The notes: generated by a model from the sequence alone, not told the origin. A stretch of DNA of 64,000 nt from Hyphomicrobium sp. D-2 (GCF_029872155.1 NZ_JARXLA010000002.1:744001-808000); one strand, 5' to 3'; counted from the first letter of the stretch, positions 37,172 through 46,815 are shown. A program made the numbers and translations.

Positions 37172-37214
37172 ACCGTTGCCGCCATCGGAGCGTTCGACGG
37201 CGGCAACGGTTTTC
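37172..37214 (+). terminator. Intrinsic terminator after the flavoprotein gene
   Basis: ACCGTTGCCGCC pairs perfectly with GGCGGCAACGGT over 12 bases, then TTTTCGCGATTTT. It starts 56 bases after the stop codon and separates this gene from the convergent autotransporter. Confidence 0.8.
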
Positions 37215-37220
37215 GCGATT

Positions 37221-37742
37221 TTAGAAGCCGACCTTCAGCCGCGCATTGAAGCTGTTGTCAGTCGTGCGATCGCCGAACTGCCCACTGTATGATACGCCTG
37301 CAGAAGCAGCCGCCGTAAGCTTGAGGTCAAGCCCGGCCTCCACCACGGCTGCATCCTGCGCAATCGGCGTGCCCGCCACGGTGAAGTCATCGCCACCGGC
37401 CGCGAACGTGTGCACCGAATGCAGTGCAACGTCACCGAAAGCGTGTTGCCAGCCGATGCCGCCGCGTACCACCGCCGTCGCACCGCCAAGGGTCAAGGCC
37501 GAAGCAAAGCGCATGCCGATGGTCGAGAATGACGTGTTCAGCGTATCGCGGGCCACCGATAACGCGGCCAGTCCGCCGGCCTCGGTGAATGCGTTGGTGA
37601 TGACCTGCACATGGGCGAAGTTGGCGTAAGGATCGATGGTCATACCGCGGGCGACGTCGAAGCTATAGGAAAGCTCGCCGAAAGCCTGCAGCGAGTGGCC
37701 ATTGTATTCGCCCTTCAGCGTCTCGGCGAAGTCACCTAACAC
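37221..37742 (-). pseudogene. C-terminal beta-barrel part of the frameshifted autotransporter
   Basis: These 173 codons encode the last strands of an autotransporter beta-domain: LQAFGELSYSFDVARGMTID, STIGMRFASALTLGG, ADLKLTA-like strand region and a final strand ending NARLKVGF. It continues the upstream reading frame (37736-41203) after a frame change near 37785. Reading the sequence in this frame beyond its first ATG or alternative start gives the expected WHDVSSQRGVGFGTVLGDFA. On its own it has no signal peptide and would not be made as a useful protein. Confidence 0.8.
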
Positions 37743-40700
37743 CGTGCCGAAACCGACCCCGCGCTGGCTGGAAACGTCATGCCACGCGTATGTACGCCGG
37801 AGCGAAACGCCAGCTTCTCCCAGTGCGCGCCAGCATAGCCACCGAAGTGGAACGTATCGGCCTTGGTGCCGGAAAGCGCGGTGTTGAAGGATGAATTGCT
37901 GTAACCGCCCAGCACGCCCATGCGCCAGATGTCGACGGTGGGCGCATCGGCACCAACCAGGAAGCCCCCTACCGTGCGGTCAACGGTGTCGATGCCATTG
38001 CTGCCTTCCGTTTCACCCCATGAACCAAACCCGCTAGCCCAAAACGATGCCCGCTCGCCACCGTCGCGTTTGGTGTGAAGATCGTCGGACCGCAGCCGGT
38101 TATTGATGGCCTCACGAACAAGGCGGCTGTCTTGCACAAAGGCGGCACGGGTTGAGACGTGCTGTGCACCCGAAAGCTGATCGAATGCCTTGCGCACGGT
38201 TTCTTCATCGGGCGTGCTGGCAGCAGCAAGCCAAAGCGCATTCGACTGGCCAAGTGAATCGAGCGCGCCCGCGGTTGCAATCTGATTGGCGGTTTTGCCG
38301 AAGGGCTTCAATGTTGCATCTGGATCGGGACCGGACGGCTCCGAACCGTCGTCAACCAGCGCAATGGCCAACTCCAGCGCCTTGTCATCCTCCTTATGCG
38401 TCAGCGTATAGGCGAGCAGCACCGAATCCTGAATGTCGTCGAAGCTACCGGTCAGCGCGCCGCCATAGCTGAGCACCTGATATTTCCAGCCGTCAGCGAA
38501 GGTGATGCCGCTGCCGTAGGCAACCGTCATCTTCGCGCCTTGCGCAATTGTGACGTCGCCACCAACGCTGACGCTATCGTTGACGCCTTCTTCCGCGATG
38601 CGCATCCGATATGTCGACCCTGCCTCGAACGCCAGATCACCGGCAACATTCAATGTGCCCATCGTCGCAGAAAGACCTGGCGCTAGCGTGCCGCCGTTGC
38701 CGATGGTAACAAGCGAAGCTGCAACCGGATTGGCTTCGGTGCCCGCCGCTGCGGAACCAATCGTGCCTGTTCCGCCGAGAATGCCGGTTCCCGAAACAGC
38801 AAACGTGCTGGCAAGATTGTTGGTTACCAGTAGTGTGCCGCCGCTCACCGTCGTTGTGCCAACGAATGCAGAACCATCGCCGCTATAGGTTGTGTTGCCG
38901 GCAAGATGCTGGATGCTTGCGCTGCCCGGCACGCCATCCTTTCGGATGTTGGCCGCGAAATCATAATTCTGGTTTGTGTGATTGAACACAAGCGCACCTG
39001 TGCCCTGCCCGAAAGTCAGACCGGAATAGTTGGCGGGGTTGGCATCGGGCGCAATCACGATCTTGCCCGCAGCCTTTGCTGCTTCACCCGCGGCGGCGCC
39101 GATGTTCAATGTGCCAAATGTGTTGGTGCTGTTGGAGCTCGCAAATCCACTCGCGATGTCAACTTTGGTTGCCGTTACAGTCGCGCCGTTTGATACGGTC
39201 ACGTGCGCATGCATTTCACCACCAACAGGCGGACTGGCGCGCGCGATGGAAAGCGTTCCCGCATCCACCGTGGTTGTCTGGCCATCTACCTCCATCCAAT
39301 GCTCGCCGATGGCGGAGCGGCCGACGGTGATCGTTCCGCCCTTGGTGTCGATCCGGCCGCCGTTTGCAATGCGCGCCTGCTTGATGCCCACAGTTCCCGG
39401 CGATGTGCCGGTTCCCGAAAGCGCCAGCTCGGATCCCGCGCCCGTAATCGTGAGCATCGTCGATGAAGCGCCGTGATTGTCGAAGTAGACGCTCTCGGCG
39501 TCGATGACTTTACCACCGGCCGAGATGGTCATCGAACTGCCTGTACGATAGCCGACGTACACAACCGGCACCGACTTGTCGTTGGCCGGATTGATAAAGG
39601 ACAACGTCGAACCGGCGCCCTGCACGAAGATCTGCGCCGGCCCATCCACGTGATTGCCGAGGTAGGCGTAATAGTAGTCGCCGAAGATGTGCTGGCCGCC
39701 AGCCTGCAGCTTGCCGCCGTTCTTGATGGTCAGCGTACCGCCGCCATCCGCGGTGCCGAATGCAATGTTCTGCGTGACCGCGTCGGTGCGTCCATCAACG
39801 ACGATGTCGCGGTCACGGTCTATGACTGCCGTGTGCGTCGCGTCTGGAACGATGCCGTCAGTCCATGTTTCCGGCGTAAACCAGTCACCCACAACGCCGC
39901 CACCGTTCTCACCGGCCAGCGAAATTTTAAGGCCGACCTTACCTGCTTCGCTGTAATCGAGCGCATAGCTGAGCAGGATCGAATCCTGGATCGCCGCGAA
40001 CTGGCCGGTCAGCGTGCCGCCGTACTCAAGAATGTTGTATTTCCAGCCGCTCTGATAGGTGATGCCGCTGTCATATGCGACCTGAACGTTCGCGCCGCTG
40101 TCGATCGACAGGTTACCGCCGACGACGGTCTTGTCGCTCACACCGTCTTCGGCGATGCGCACGCGATAATTCGATCCGTCTTCAAAATTGAGATCGCCCG
40201 CGACGTTCATGGTTCCGATGGTGGTGGTTCCGCCCGGAGCCAGCGTGCCGCCGTTGCCGATCGTCGTAGTGCGGAGCAGTTCAACCGTGCCGCCGGATGT
40301 TGCCTGTGTCGATCTGCCGACCGTACCGGTGCCAGCCAGCGTACCGGTGCCGCTGACGTCCATCGTGCCGCCCAGAGCACCGTCGACGTAAAGTGTGCCG
40401 CCAGAAACCTCCGTGCCACCTCTGAAGCGCGCGCTGTCAGCACTAAACGTCGTCGTGCCAGCAATATGCCGGATCACGGATTGTGAATCGTCAGCGAGAA
40501 GGCCCTGTGAGGCGAAGGCCGTGCCGAACTGGTAGTCAGTGCCAGTGTGATTGAAAACAACAGTGCCCTTGCCGTTGAACAGCACGCTACCGTAACTGGC
40601 AAGCGTCAGCGTGCCGGTACCTGCCGCCGCTGCCCCCTCGACACCACCGATAGCGAAGACAGAGCTGCCGGCAGTTTCGGCACCGATGGAAAGCGTGTTT

Positions 40701-41203
40701 GCTTTCAGTGACGCGCCATCGGCCAATTGCAGCAGCGCGTTACCACCATCGCGGCCGCCGATATGCATGGTGGAGTTCATCGTCACGGATGTTCCGGTTC
40801 CAGTAACGATCAGCGTTGCCTCGCCGCCACCATACTCAGCCAGACGAATGTTGTTGCTGGTCAGCGTAAACACGCTGCCGCCCATGATGGTCAGCTTACC
40901 CTTGGTGAGATTGAGCTGTGACGTTGACCCATTCTGTCCGTTGATCATGACGCTGGCGCCATTATCGATGATCGCAGCTTCAGCGGACGGGCTGATCGGA
41001 TTGCCGCTGTAGCTGCGCCAGTTGTTCGGATTGAACCAGTCATCATTGCCGGCGCCACCGGTCCAGGTCGCCGCCTGCGCTGACGATAACGTCAATGCCG
41101 TGGCTGCGCTCAACAGCAAGGCGCGCCGGAAGCTGCTCAGGCGAAAGCCCGCAGCGACGTTGTTGGTGGATACAGCTACGTTGTTGAATGAAACGCGAGA
41201 CAT
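37736..41203 (-). CDS. Autotransporter, N-terminal and passenger part (disrupted by a frameshift)
   Basis: This frame encodes 1155 residues: a long signal peptide (about 1-44, ending SSAQAATW), a beta-helix passenger and the first part of the beta-barrel. Two similar blocks of about 110 residues carry PATR-type passenger repeats (IGTMNVAGDLNFEDGSNYRV and MGTLNVAGDLAFEAGSTYRM), each preceded by a GGTL(Y/L)V rung. The barrel begins near residue 985 (ASFWASGFGSWGETEGSN). After SGVHT the frame reads RGMTFPASAGSVSARC and stops, while one of the other frames continues with WHDVSS as in intact homologues. The extra CG in ACGCG at about 37785-37788 explains it. The gene is 106 bases behind the TonB receptor gene. 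It is a pseudogene, a phase-variable gene or a sequencing error. Confidence 0.8.
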   Translation of the reverse strand: MSRVSFNNVAVSTNNVAAGFRLSSFRRALLLSAATALTLSSAQAATWTGGAGNDDWFNPNNWRSYSGNPISPSAEAAIIDNGASVMINGQNGSTSQLNLTKGKLTIMGGSVFTLTSNNIRLAEYGGGEATLIVTGTGTSVTMNSTMHIGGRDGGNALLQLADGASLKANTLSIGAETAGSSVFAIGGVEGAAAAGTGTLTLASYGSVLFNGKGTVVFNHTGTDYQFGTAFASQGLLADDSQSVIRHIAGTTTFSADSARFRGGTEVSGGTLYVDGALGGTMDVSGTGTLAGTGTVGRSTQATSGGTVELLRTTTIGNGGTLAPGGTTTIGTMNVAGDLNFEDGSNYRVRIAEDGVSDKTVVGGNLSIDSGANVQVAYDSGITYQSGWKYNILEYGGTLTGQFAAIQDSILLSYALDYSEAGKVGLKISLAGENGGGVVGDWFTPETWTDGIVPDATHTAVIDRDRDIVVDGRTDAVTQNIAFGTADGGGTLTIKNGGKLQAGGQHIFGDYYYAYLGNHVDGPAQIFVQGAGSTLSFINPANDKSVPVVYVGYRTGSSMTISAGGKVIDAESVYFDNHGASSTMLTITGAGSELALSGTGTSPGTVGIKQARIANGGRIDTKGGTITVGRSAIGEHWMEVDGQTTTVDAGTLSIARASPPVGGEMHAHVTVSNGATVTATKVDIASGFASSNSTNTFGTLNIGAAAGEAAKAAGKIVIAPDANPANYSGLTFGQGTGALVFNHTNQNYDFAANIRKDGVPGSASIQHLAGNTTYSGDGSAFVGTTTVSGGTLLVTNNLASTFAVSGTGILGGTGTIGSAAAGTEANPVAASLVTIGNGGTLAPGLSATMGTLNVAGDLAFEAGSTYRMRIAEEGVNDSVSVGGDVTIAQGAKMTVAYGSGITFADGWKYQVLSYGGALTGSFDDIQDSVLLAYTLTHKEDDKALELAIALVDDGSEPSGPDPDATLKPFGKTANQIATAGALDSLGQSNALWLAAASTPDEETVRKAFDQLSGAQHVSTRAAFVQDSRLVREAINNRLRSDDLHTKRDGGERASFWASGFGSWGETEGSNGIDTVDRTVGGFLVGADAPTVDIWRMGVLGGYSNSSFNTALSGTKADTFHFGGYAGAHWEKLAFRSGVHTRGMTFPASAGSVSARC

Positions 41204-41309
41204 GGAACTCTACCTTTACTGAACTCTCGATGCTGGAGCTTGTAGCTCCGCGGATTTCACATGCGTGGTGGGCGGCGATTCCATGCAAGGAACCACCATT
41301 GTTCAGTTG

Positions 41310-44300
41310 TCAGAATTTGTAGCTGACGCCGAAGCCGAGATCGTGCGACGGGCCTGTTTCAATGTCGTACTCGACACCGTTCGATGAGAAACTTTTCAGG
41401 CTGTCGATGTCGCTGTAGCGATACTCGGTTCGGAACGTCACATGGTCGGTTAGCGCATGCTCAAGGCCGCCGCCGAATGTCATTCCAACAAGCACGTCCT
41501 TGCCGCCGCCGAACGGCACGGGTGTCGCGCTCGTGTATTGGCCCTTCTCAAACCGCGTTATTTCCTCATGCGAGTAACGCGAAACGGTGATGCCGGCCGT
41601 GACGTATGGCAGATAGCGCCCGAACGCCAGTCCTGCGCGGGCACGCAGGCCTGCAGAGAAGTCCTGATGCGTCGTGATCATGCCCCGCAGGTAATTGCTG
41701 GCGTTGTAATAGTAGGAATAGAATCGATCCGGCCCGCCGCCGCCGAATGCACCGACATTGACATCGGCTTCCATGCCGACAACGAGGTTGTTCTGAAACT
41801 GCTGATTATAGCCGGCGAAGAAACCACCCTTGAGAGTCTCGATGCTAGAGTTGATTGATGAACTCAGCGGGCGTGGCTGCGTGAACGAAAAATCGGCCGC
41901 AGTATTGCTCCAGTTGTGGCCGATGCTCAAACCGGTGTAGGCGCCGCTCCAGTCATAGGTATCTGCTGCCGCGCCGCGAGAGTTCGAGAACGCCTCCCAG
42001 ATGCTGCCCGCTCCGGAAATGTCGAGTGGATGACCGAGCTTGGTCTCGAAGCCAGCGATGAACGTCAGGCCGCGGCCTGTTGGATTGACACGCGTGTAAT
42101 CGGTTGAAAGGCCGTCGCCGCTCAACGCCAGTCCGTAAAGCTTGTTGGTCAGATTCTCGACCGAGAAAAACACCTTGCTGTAGTTGCTGAAACTGTACGT
42201 TCCATAGAGATCCAGCAACGCATAGGCCGGCACGTCGTAGTATTCGCCATCGATCACGCGACGGAAGGAACTGCCGCCGGTGTATCGAACCTTGCCGCCC
42301 AGCGTCAGCTTGCGATCGAGAAGCCGCACGCCGAGATCGAGCATGCCATAGTTGTCCGGCAGCATGTCGATATCGCCGTTGCCGATGTCGGAACCCATGC
42401 CCCAACCGTGCGGAAGATTGGTTTCCGATGCGGTGAAGGAGAAGTTGGCATACGCGATGCCAGCGTCGTAGCCGCCTTCTATTTCGATGCCGCTCATCGT
42501 CGTGATGCCGGGCACGTTCACCCAGACTGCCGACGTCTGATACAAAACACCCGTGCCCGCACGACGATCGATATCAACCAGATCGTTGGTGATGTAATTC
42601 TCGATATGGTTGCGGAAATATCCGACCTTCATGCGAAAGCGGTCATCACGGCGCAGCACGTTGTTCCAGGTGAAATTGGCGCCGATATCCCAGCCTTTGC
42701 TGCTCTCCGGCAGCAGTCCGAGATTGTTGAAAATGCCGGAGCCCACATCGTCATAGAACGGCACCAATCCCCAGAACGCTTCCTGCGCGGTCGGCGGCCG
42801 GAACGTATGCGCATAGGTGCCATACAGCTGCAGCCAATCGAACGGCTTCGCCGCGATCGTGCCCTTCGGATTCCACTGGCTGCCGGTTTTCTCGACGTCT
42901 TCCGCCGGGCAGTTCGTGGGACCGGCAGGGCATTCCTCAAGCCAGCCACCGCCCGTGCCCTGCGTGCGCTCCTGGCGTATGCCTGCAAGGTCGTAGCGGT
43001 CGTAGCGCAGGCCGCCGATGAAATCGAACATGCCCCACGACAGCGTACCGTCGGCAAAACCGCTCGCCTTCTCCAGCGTTCCGGGCGCGTTGGCGCCGCG
43101 ATAGGTCACGCTGTAATCGTCCATGTTGTAGGAGGCGCCGTAAAAGAGCTTGAGCCCCAGCTCATCCGACAACGCGAAACGGCTTGTGTTGCTGAAGTCG
43201 CCGCCCCAGCCCAACGCTTCTGTCGTGCGCCCACGATAGCTGCTGCTGGTGCTGTTCGGCTCGTACAGCAGGTTGGTCTGATTGTAGTAGAGGTTTACCC
43301 GCGCATCGACGAGATTGTTGCCCGGCGTCAGCGCGTAATTCATGTAGTAGGTGTTGTTGTCGATCAGCCAATCGTAATACGAGTTAGTGAACTCGTTCTC
43401 GTACTTCAGATAGCCGAAATTGAAGTTGTGGGTGTCGTTCGGCTTGATTTGCAGTTTTGCAAGCCGTGAGCCCGGGCTGTTCTGCGCCGGCGCGCGGGCA
43501 CCATCGACATTCACCCGCATGAAATCGCCGTCACCGTTGCGATAGTTTTCGGTTTCGGTCATCGCCCACGCAGTGATGAAGCTGATTTCACCGCCATCTT
43601 CGCTCGTGTGACGCGCACCTGCCGCGGCGAGACCGGACCAGTTCCAGCCGTTGGAGCCAACTTTCCAGCGTGTCAGCCCGCCCAGATCCTCACCCGGAGC
43701 AAGAACGTCATTGACGCCGAGCGAGCTGAAATTCGCAGCGCCGCTCAGTGTTCCAGATCCATGCGCACCAGCAACGACGCCGCGCGTGACGTCGATGCCG
43801 GAAATGAACTCCGGGTGCATGTAAAGATACGTGCCGCCGTAAGCACCGTGGCCCGCAGCGTTGCGAAATGTCTGCGGCACGCCGTCGATCAGACTGTTGA
43901 CGCGGCCATAGCCGCTCATGCCGCGAATATTGACGGAGTATGCCGGCTGCGAACCGCCCTGCCGGGTGAACGTGCCAGGCGTGTTACGCATCGCCTGGTT
44001 CACGTCGCCGCCGTAGCGAACCTGCAGGTTTTCCGCGGTGGTCGTGCTCACGGGCGCTGCGGTTTCATAGGGCGCATCGCCGCTGGAGCCACCTTCCGCG
44101 CCGCCGGAAACATCAATCGTATCCAGCGCAATGGCACCATCAACGGAAGCGCCATCGTTTCCCGTCGAAACCTGACCGCCGATAAGCACAGTGCCATCAC
44201 CGTTGAAAGTGAACGAGATGCCTGTGCCTTCCAGCAACTGCGAAAGCGCGTCCTGGGGCGTAAACGTGCCGCTGACCGAACGCGATGTTACACCGCGCAC

Positions 44301-44525
44301 AGCCGCAGCAGCGGACGTCACCTGAAATCCGGATTGCCGTCCGAACGCATTGAGCGCTGAAGCTAGCGGTTGCGCTGGAATGTTGAAATTGCGCGCGTTG
44401 CCGTCAACGGTCGACGATTGCGCATACGAAGAATGGGGCGCAACGACCACCGGCATCAGCCCCATCATGGCGGTCGTCGTCAAACTATGTAGAATCAGTC
44501 CAATTCTACGCTTACTCATACGCAT
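41310..44525 (-). CDS. TonB-dependent receptor with STN domain and extra C-terminal outer-membrane barrel
   Basis: A receptor of about 1071 residues for an iron or heme compound. In order: a signal peptide; an STN/secretin signalling domain at about 45-130 (FNIPAQPLASALNAFGRQSG); a TonB-box-like LDTIDVSGG; a plug (DVNQAMRNTPGTFTRQGGSQ); a 22-strand-type barrel to about 860, where FIAGFETKLG would normally be the end; then a further 200 residues of an OmpA/Omp25-like eight-strand barrel (YTGLSIGHNW, GGFFAGYNQQF, EYRYSDIDSL) ending VSYKF. The STN domain implies signalling to FecR. I chose the first ATG, 44525; the frame opens at GTG 44537. Barrel motifs resemble hemoglobin/transferrin-type receptors, so heme is the likely substrate. 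Confidence 0.9.
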   Translation of the reverse strand: MRMSKRRIGLILHSLTTTAMMGLMPVVVAPHSSYAQSSTVDGNARNFNIPAQPLASALNAFGRQSGFQVTSAAAAVRGVTSRSVSGTFTPQDALSQLLEGTGISFTFNGDGTVLIGGQVSTGNDGASVDGAIALDTIDVSGGAEGGSSGDAPYETAAPVSTTTAENLQVRYGGDVNQAMRNTPGTFTRQGGSQPAYSVNIRGMSGYGRVNSLIDGVPQTFRNAAGHGAYGGTYLYMHPEFISGIDVTRGVVAGAHGSGTLSGAANFSSLGVNDVLAPGEDLGGLTRWKVGSNGWNWSGLAAAGARHTSEDGGEISFITAWAMTETENYRNGDGDFMRVNVDGARAPAQNSPGSRLAKLQIKPNDTHNFNFGYLKYENEFTNSYYDWLIDNNTYYMNYALTPGNNLVDARVNLYYNQTNLLYEPNSTSSSYRGRTTEALGWGGDFSNTSRFALSDELGLKLFYGASYNMDDYSVTYRGANAPGTLEKASGFADGTLSWGMFDFIGGLRYDRYDLAGIRQERTQGTGGGWLEECPAGPTNCPAEDVEKTGSQWNPKGTIAAKPFDWLQLYGTYAHTFRPPTAQEAFWGLVPFYDDVGSGIFNNLGLLPESSKGWDIGANFTWNNVLRRDDRFRMKVGYFRNHIENYITNDLVDIDRRAGTGVLYQTSAVWVNVPGITTMSGIEIEGGYDAGIAYANFSFTASETNLPHGWGMGSDIGNGDIDMLPDNYGMLDLGVRLLDRKLTLGGKVRYTGGSSFRRVIDGEYYDVPAYALLDLYGTYSFSNYSKVFFSVENLTNKLYGLALSGDGLSTDYTRVNPTGRGLTFIAGFETKLGHPLDISGAGSIWEAFSNSRGAAADTYDWSGAYTGLSIGHNWSNTAADFSFTQPRPLSSSINSSIETLKGGFFAGYNQQFQNNLVVGMEADVNVGAFGGGGPDRFYSYYYNASNYLRGMITTHQDFSAGLRARAGLAFGRYLPYVTAGITVSRYSHEEITRFEKGQYTSATPVPFGGGKDVLVGMTFGGGLEHALTDHVTFRTEYRYSDIDSLKSFSSNGVEYDIETGPSHDLGFGVSYKF

Positions 44526-44661
44526 GTACGAACTCACTCACCGCGTTTACTTCAGCGCGCAAGCACACACGCGCTGTTACGGCAAAGACGAAGAGCTCGG
44601 ATTTTTTTTACACGGGCGGAACGATTTTTTTACGCGCGCATGTCACGCACGGCCGCGCTGC

Positions 44662-45669
44662 TCAGAAGCGCGTTGCAAATTTCAGGTAAGGCGACAACTG
44701 TCGCACCTGTCCGCCATAGGGCTGCAGCAGCGCCCGCAGAGCTCGATCGGGATCCGATAGATCGTAAAGACCTGTGACCGGTTGATCGGCCAGTGTTGGG
44801 TCGGGCACAGCGATCCATGCGGATTGATAGCGTTGCAGCAGCTCGATCACCTCACCGATCGTTGCATCCTGCACGAACAGCTTTCCATCTCGCCACGCGC
44901 CGATGTCTTCCGGTGCAATCTCGCGCCTCACCGTTGCTCCGGTGCTGAGATCGACAACCATCATGTTGCCGGGCTTAAGCAGCTCGTCAGCGCGCCGTCC
45001 GTTCTGGTCGAGTTGCACCTCAACTGCACCGCGCTCAAGCTCAACGGTTGCCGTCCGCGACGAAAGCCGCAGATTGAATGCCGTGCCCACAACACGGACT
45101 TTCACATCGCCCGTGTTGACAACAAACGGCCGCGCCGCATCGGGATCGACATCAAAGAAGGCTTCACCGGCCAGCAGGTCCACCAACCGTTCGCCGCTGG
45201 AAAAACGGGTCGCCATCGCACTGCCCGCCGCAAGCGTAACTGTGCTGCCGTCCTCCAGCTGTATCGTACGGGTCTCGCCGGTTGCGGTCATGTAGTCGGC
45301 CCGCATATGCAGCGACACCACCGGCAGCACGAACACGGCCAGCACTGCGGCGCAGGCGGCAGCGGCGATACCGAGCGCCATGCGCCCGCGCCAACGCCGC
45401 GCGTGTCGCGCCGATGTTGCCTCGACCCGGACGGGGAGGTTTTTTGCGGCCTGGGCGCCTCGCCAGAGATGATCATAAGCGGGCGGCGCACTGCCTAGCG
45501 CATCCCAGCCCCGGCTGGCCTGCTGCCAGGCATCGGCATGCGCGGGAGATTGGGCCAACCATTGTGCGAAAGCGCGCCGCAACGCTGCGTCGTTTGGTTT
45601 GTCCTGCAAACGCAGCAACCAATCGATCGCATCCTCCAGCAATGGATCCTGTTTGTCGTCCTCGCTCAA
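44662..45669 (-). CDS. fecR: FecR-family anti-sigma/sigma regulator
   Basis: A 335-residue inner-membrane signal transducer. The cytoplasmic N-terminal domain (about 1-85) has the family pattern AIDWLLRLQDKP and FAQWLAQSPAHADAWQQ. One membrane segment lies at about 96-117. The periplasmic FecR domain follows (TGETRTIQLEDGSTVTLAAG) and a C-terminal STN-interacting domain (DIGAWRDGKLFV). It should receive the ligand signal from the receptor's STN domain and control the FecI sigma factor. The frame begins with TTG at 45669. It lies 117 bases behind fecI and 136 bases before the receptor gene, the standard order. Confidence 0.9.
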   Translation of the reverse strand: MSEDDKQDPLLEDAIDWLLRLQDKPNDAALRRAFAQWLAQSPAHADAWQQASRGWDALGSAPPAYDHLWRGAQAAKNLPVRVEATSARHARRWRGRMALGIAAAACAAVLAVFVLPVVSLHMRADYMTATGETRTIQLEDGSTVTLAAGSAMATRFSSGERLVDLLAGEAFFDVDPDAARPFVVNTGDVKVRVVGTAFNLRLSSRTATVELERGAVEVQLDQNGRRADELLKPGNMMVVDLSTGATVRREIAPEDIGAWRDGKLFVQDATIGEVIELLQRYQSAWIAVPDPTLADQPVTGLYDLSDPDRALRALLQPYGGQVRQLSPYLKFATRF

Positions 45670-45786
45670 GATCGGTCTCGTCGTTTCGTTGCAAGCATGG
45701 CGCCGAATCGGATCGGCAGCGCATCAATGTGCCTGATAGAGACGATCTGCATGGAATTTTATTCACTGCCTGACGGCTGCCAGGCA

Positions 45787-46299
45787 TCAGCTCCGTGTGT
45801 TTTCGAGCCGGGTGGCGATCTTCAACATCGCCATTTTCACATACCGATGGGCGTTCGGCACCGAAATCCCCAGATGCCGCGCAATATCTTCCAGCGTGAA
45901 CTGCCCGAACCGGTGCATCTCGACCGCAATGCGGACCTCCAACGGAAGATCCGCCAGAATTTCAGCCACAATCCTCATTTCGTCGGCAAGCACCGCCGCT
46001 TCTTCCGGATTTGCAGCGGTTTGCGGTTGCACCCAGTACGGCGCATCCGCCTGAACATGCTTCTGCTCGATCTGTCGCCGCCGGATCAGATCAAACGAGA
46101 GATTGCGCACGATGCGATAGAGGTATGCCAGGACCTGTTCTCTGTTGCACGCACGCACACCCGCCGAAGAAATACGCAGAAACGCATCCTGCACCACGTC
46201 CTCGGCGATATCGCGCGAACCAACAATCGGTGCTGCGTAATCAACGAGCGGCCCCCGGTGGTTGATAAAAACGCCCCACCGAATATCGTCCTCTTGCAT
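45787..46299 (-). CDS. fecI: FecI-type ECF sigma factor
   Basis: A 170-residue extracytoplasmic-function sigma factor with region 2 (SRDIAEDVVQDAFLRI, then YRIVRNLSFDLIRRRQ) and region 4 (LPLEVRIAVEMHRFGQFTLE and ARHLGISVPNAHRYVKMAML). It has no region 3, which is normal for ECFs. The ATG at 46299 follows GAGGGAAGGG. It is expected to drive the receptor gene when FecR is triggered by the loaded receptor. Similar FecI-FecR-receptor sets in Alphaproteobacteria serve heme uptake. Confidence 0.92.
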   Translation of the reverse strand: MQEDDIRWGVFINHRGPLVDYAAPIVGSRDIAEDVVQDAFLRISSAGVRACNREQVLAYLYRIVRNLSFDLIRRRQIEQKHVQADAPYWVQPQTAANPEEAAVLADEMRIVAEILADLPLEVRIAVEMHRFGQFTLEDIARHLGISVPNAHRYVKMAMLKIATRLENTRS

Positions 46300-46815
46300 C
46301 GCGCCCTTCCCTCATCATGGGAAAAACCGGTGAGGATCGTTGCTTCCCCCATGACGCCATAACGCGCATCACTTTGAACTCAACGTGCACCGTCGAACGT
46401 GCTGGCAATCCAGCACAACTGTTCAACACAATATATGACTATTTTTGTCAAGTTAGTCGTAGGTGCTCGAGTAGCACATCCGATCGCCGGAGGCTGTCGC
46501 ACCGACTGGCTAACTGGTCGACAAGCGCTGTATATGCGCGCAATTAGCGTACCGGTTGCCGAATTGTCACGATGGACCGGCATTCCGTAAACACGATTTA
46601 TCTGCGCGCGCTGTAGGGCTATCGAGCGAGGATTCTATCGGGGGCCATGCGCCTCGGTTGAACCTGCCGCACATCCGATGCGTTTCTTACCGGTCGCTTG
46701 GCCGATCGCTTGGGTTGCAGGCGTCCTGCGTGCACGCGCGTGTTGGCGCCTCGCACACAAGCGTGGCTGAGCCGCCCGAAACCCGGCAACGGCCGGGTCC
46801 CGGACGAAACCATTA
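46300..46815. other. Intergenic region upstream of fecI
   Basis: 516 bases between fecI and the end of the cysB-like gene. An AT-rich island at about 46420-46460 stands out from the GC-rich background and contains a TTGACA on the minus strand and a TGAC-N7-GTCA inverted repeat. The remainder holds nothing I recognise. Confidence 0.6.
46430..46451 (-). promoter_or_regulatory. Candidate fecI promoter/operator
   Basis: TGAC-TATTTTT-GTCA (46436-46450) is a perfect inverted repeat that overlaps a TTGACA hexamer (minus strand, 46446-46451). A -10 at the right distance is poor, so the promoter call is weak. A metal-responsive repressor site is possible but does not match Fur or Irr boxes. Confidence 0.3.

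Noticed and set aside
39473-40486. 337-codon plus-strand open frame
   Set aside because: Antisense of the second autotransporter passenger; no recognisable domain and no start signal.
42408-43469. 353-codon plus-strand open frame
   Set aside because: Antisense of the TonB receptor barrel, which has full domain support on the other strand.
46300-46815. Possible small regulatory RNA upstream of fecI
   Set aside because: The AT-rich patch can be explained as promoter or operator; I see no terminator that would end an RNA here.
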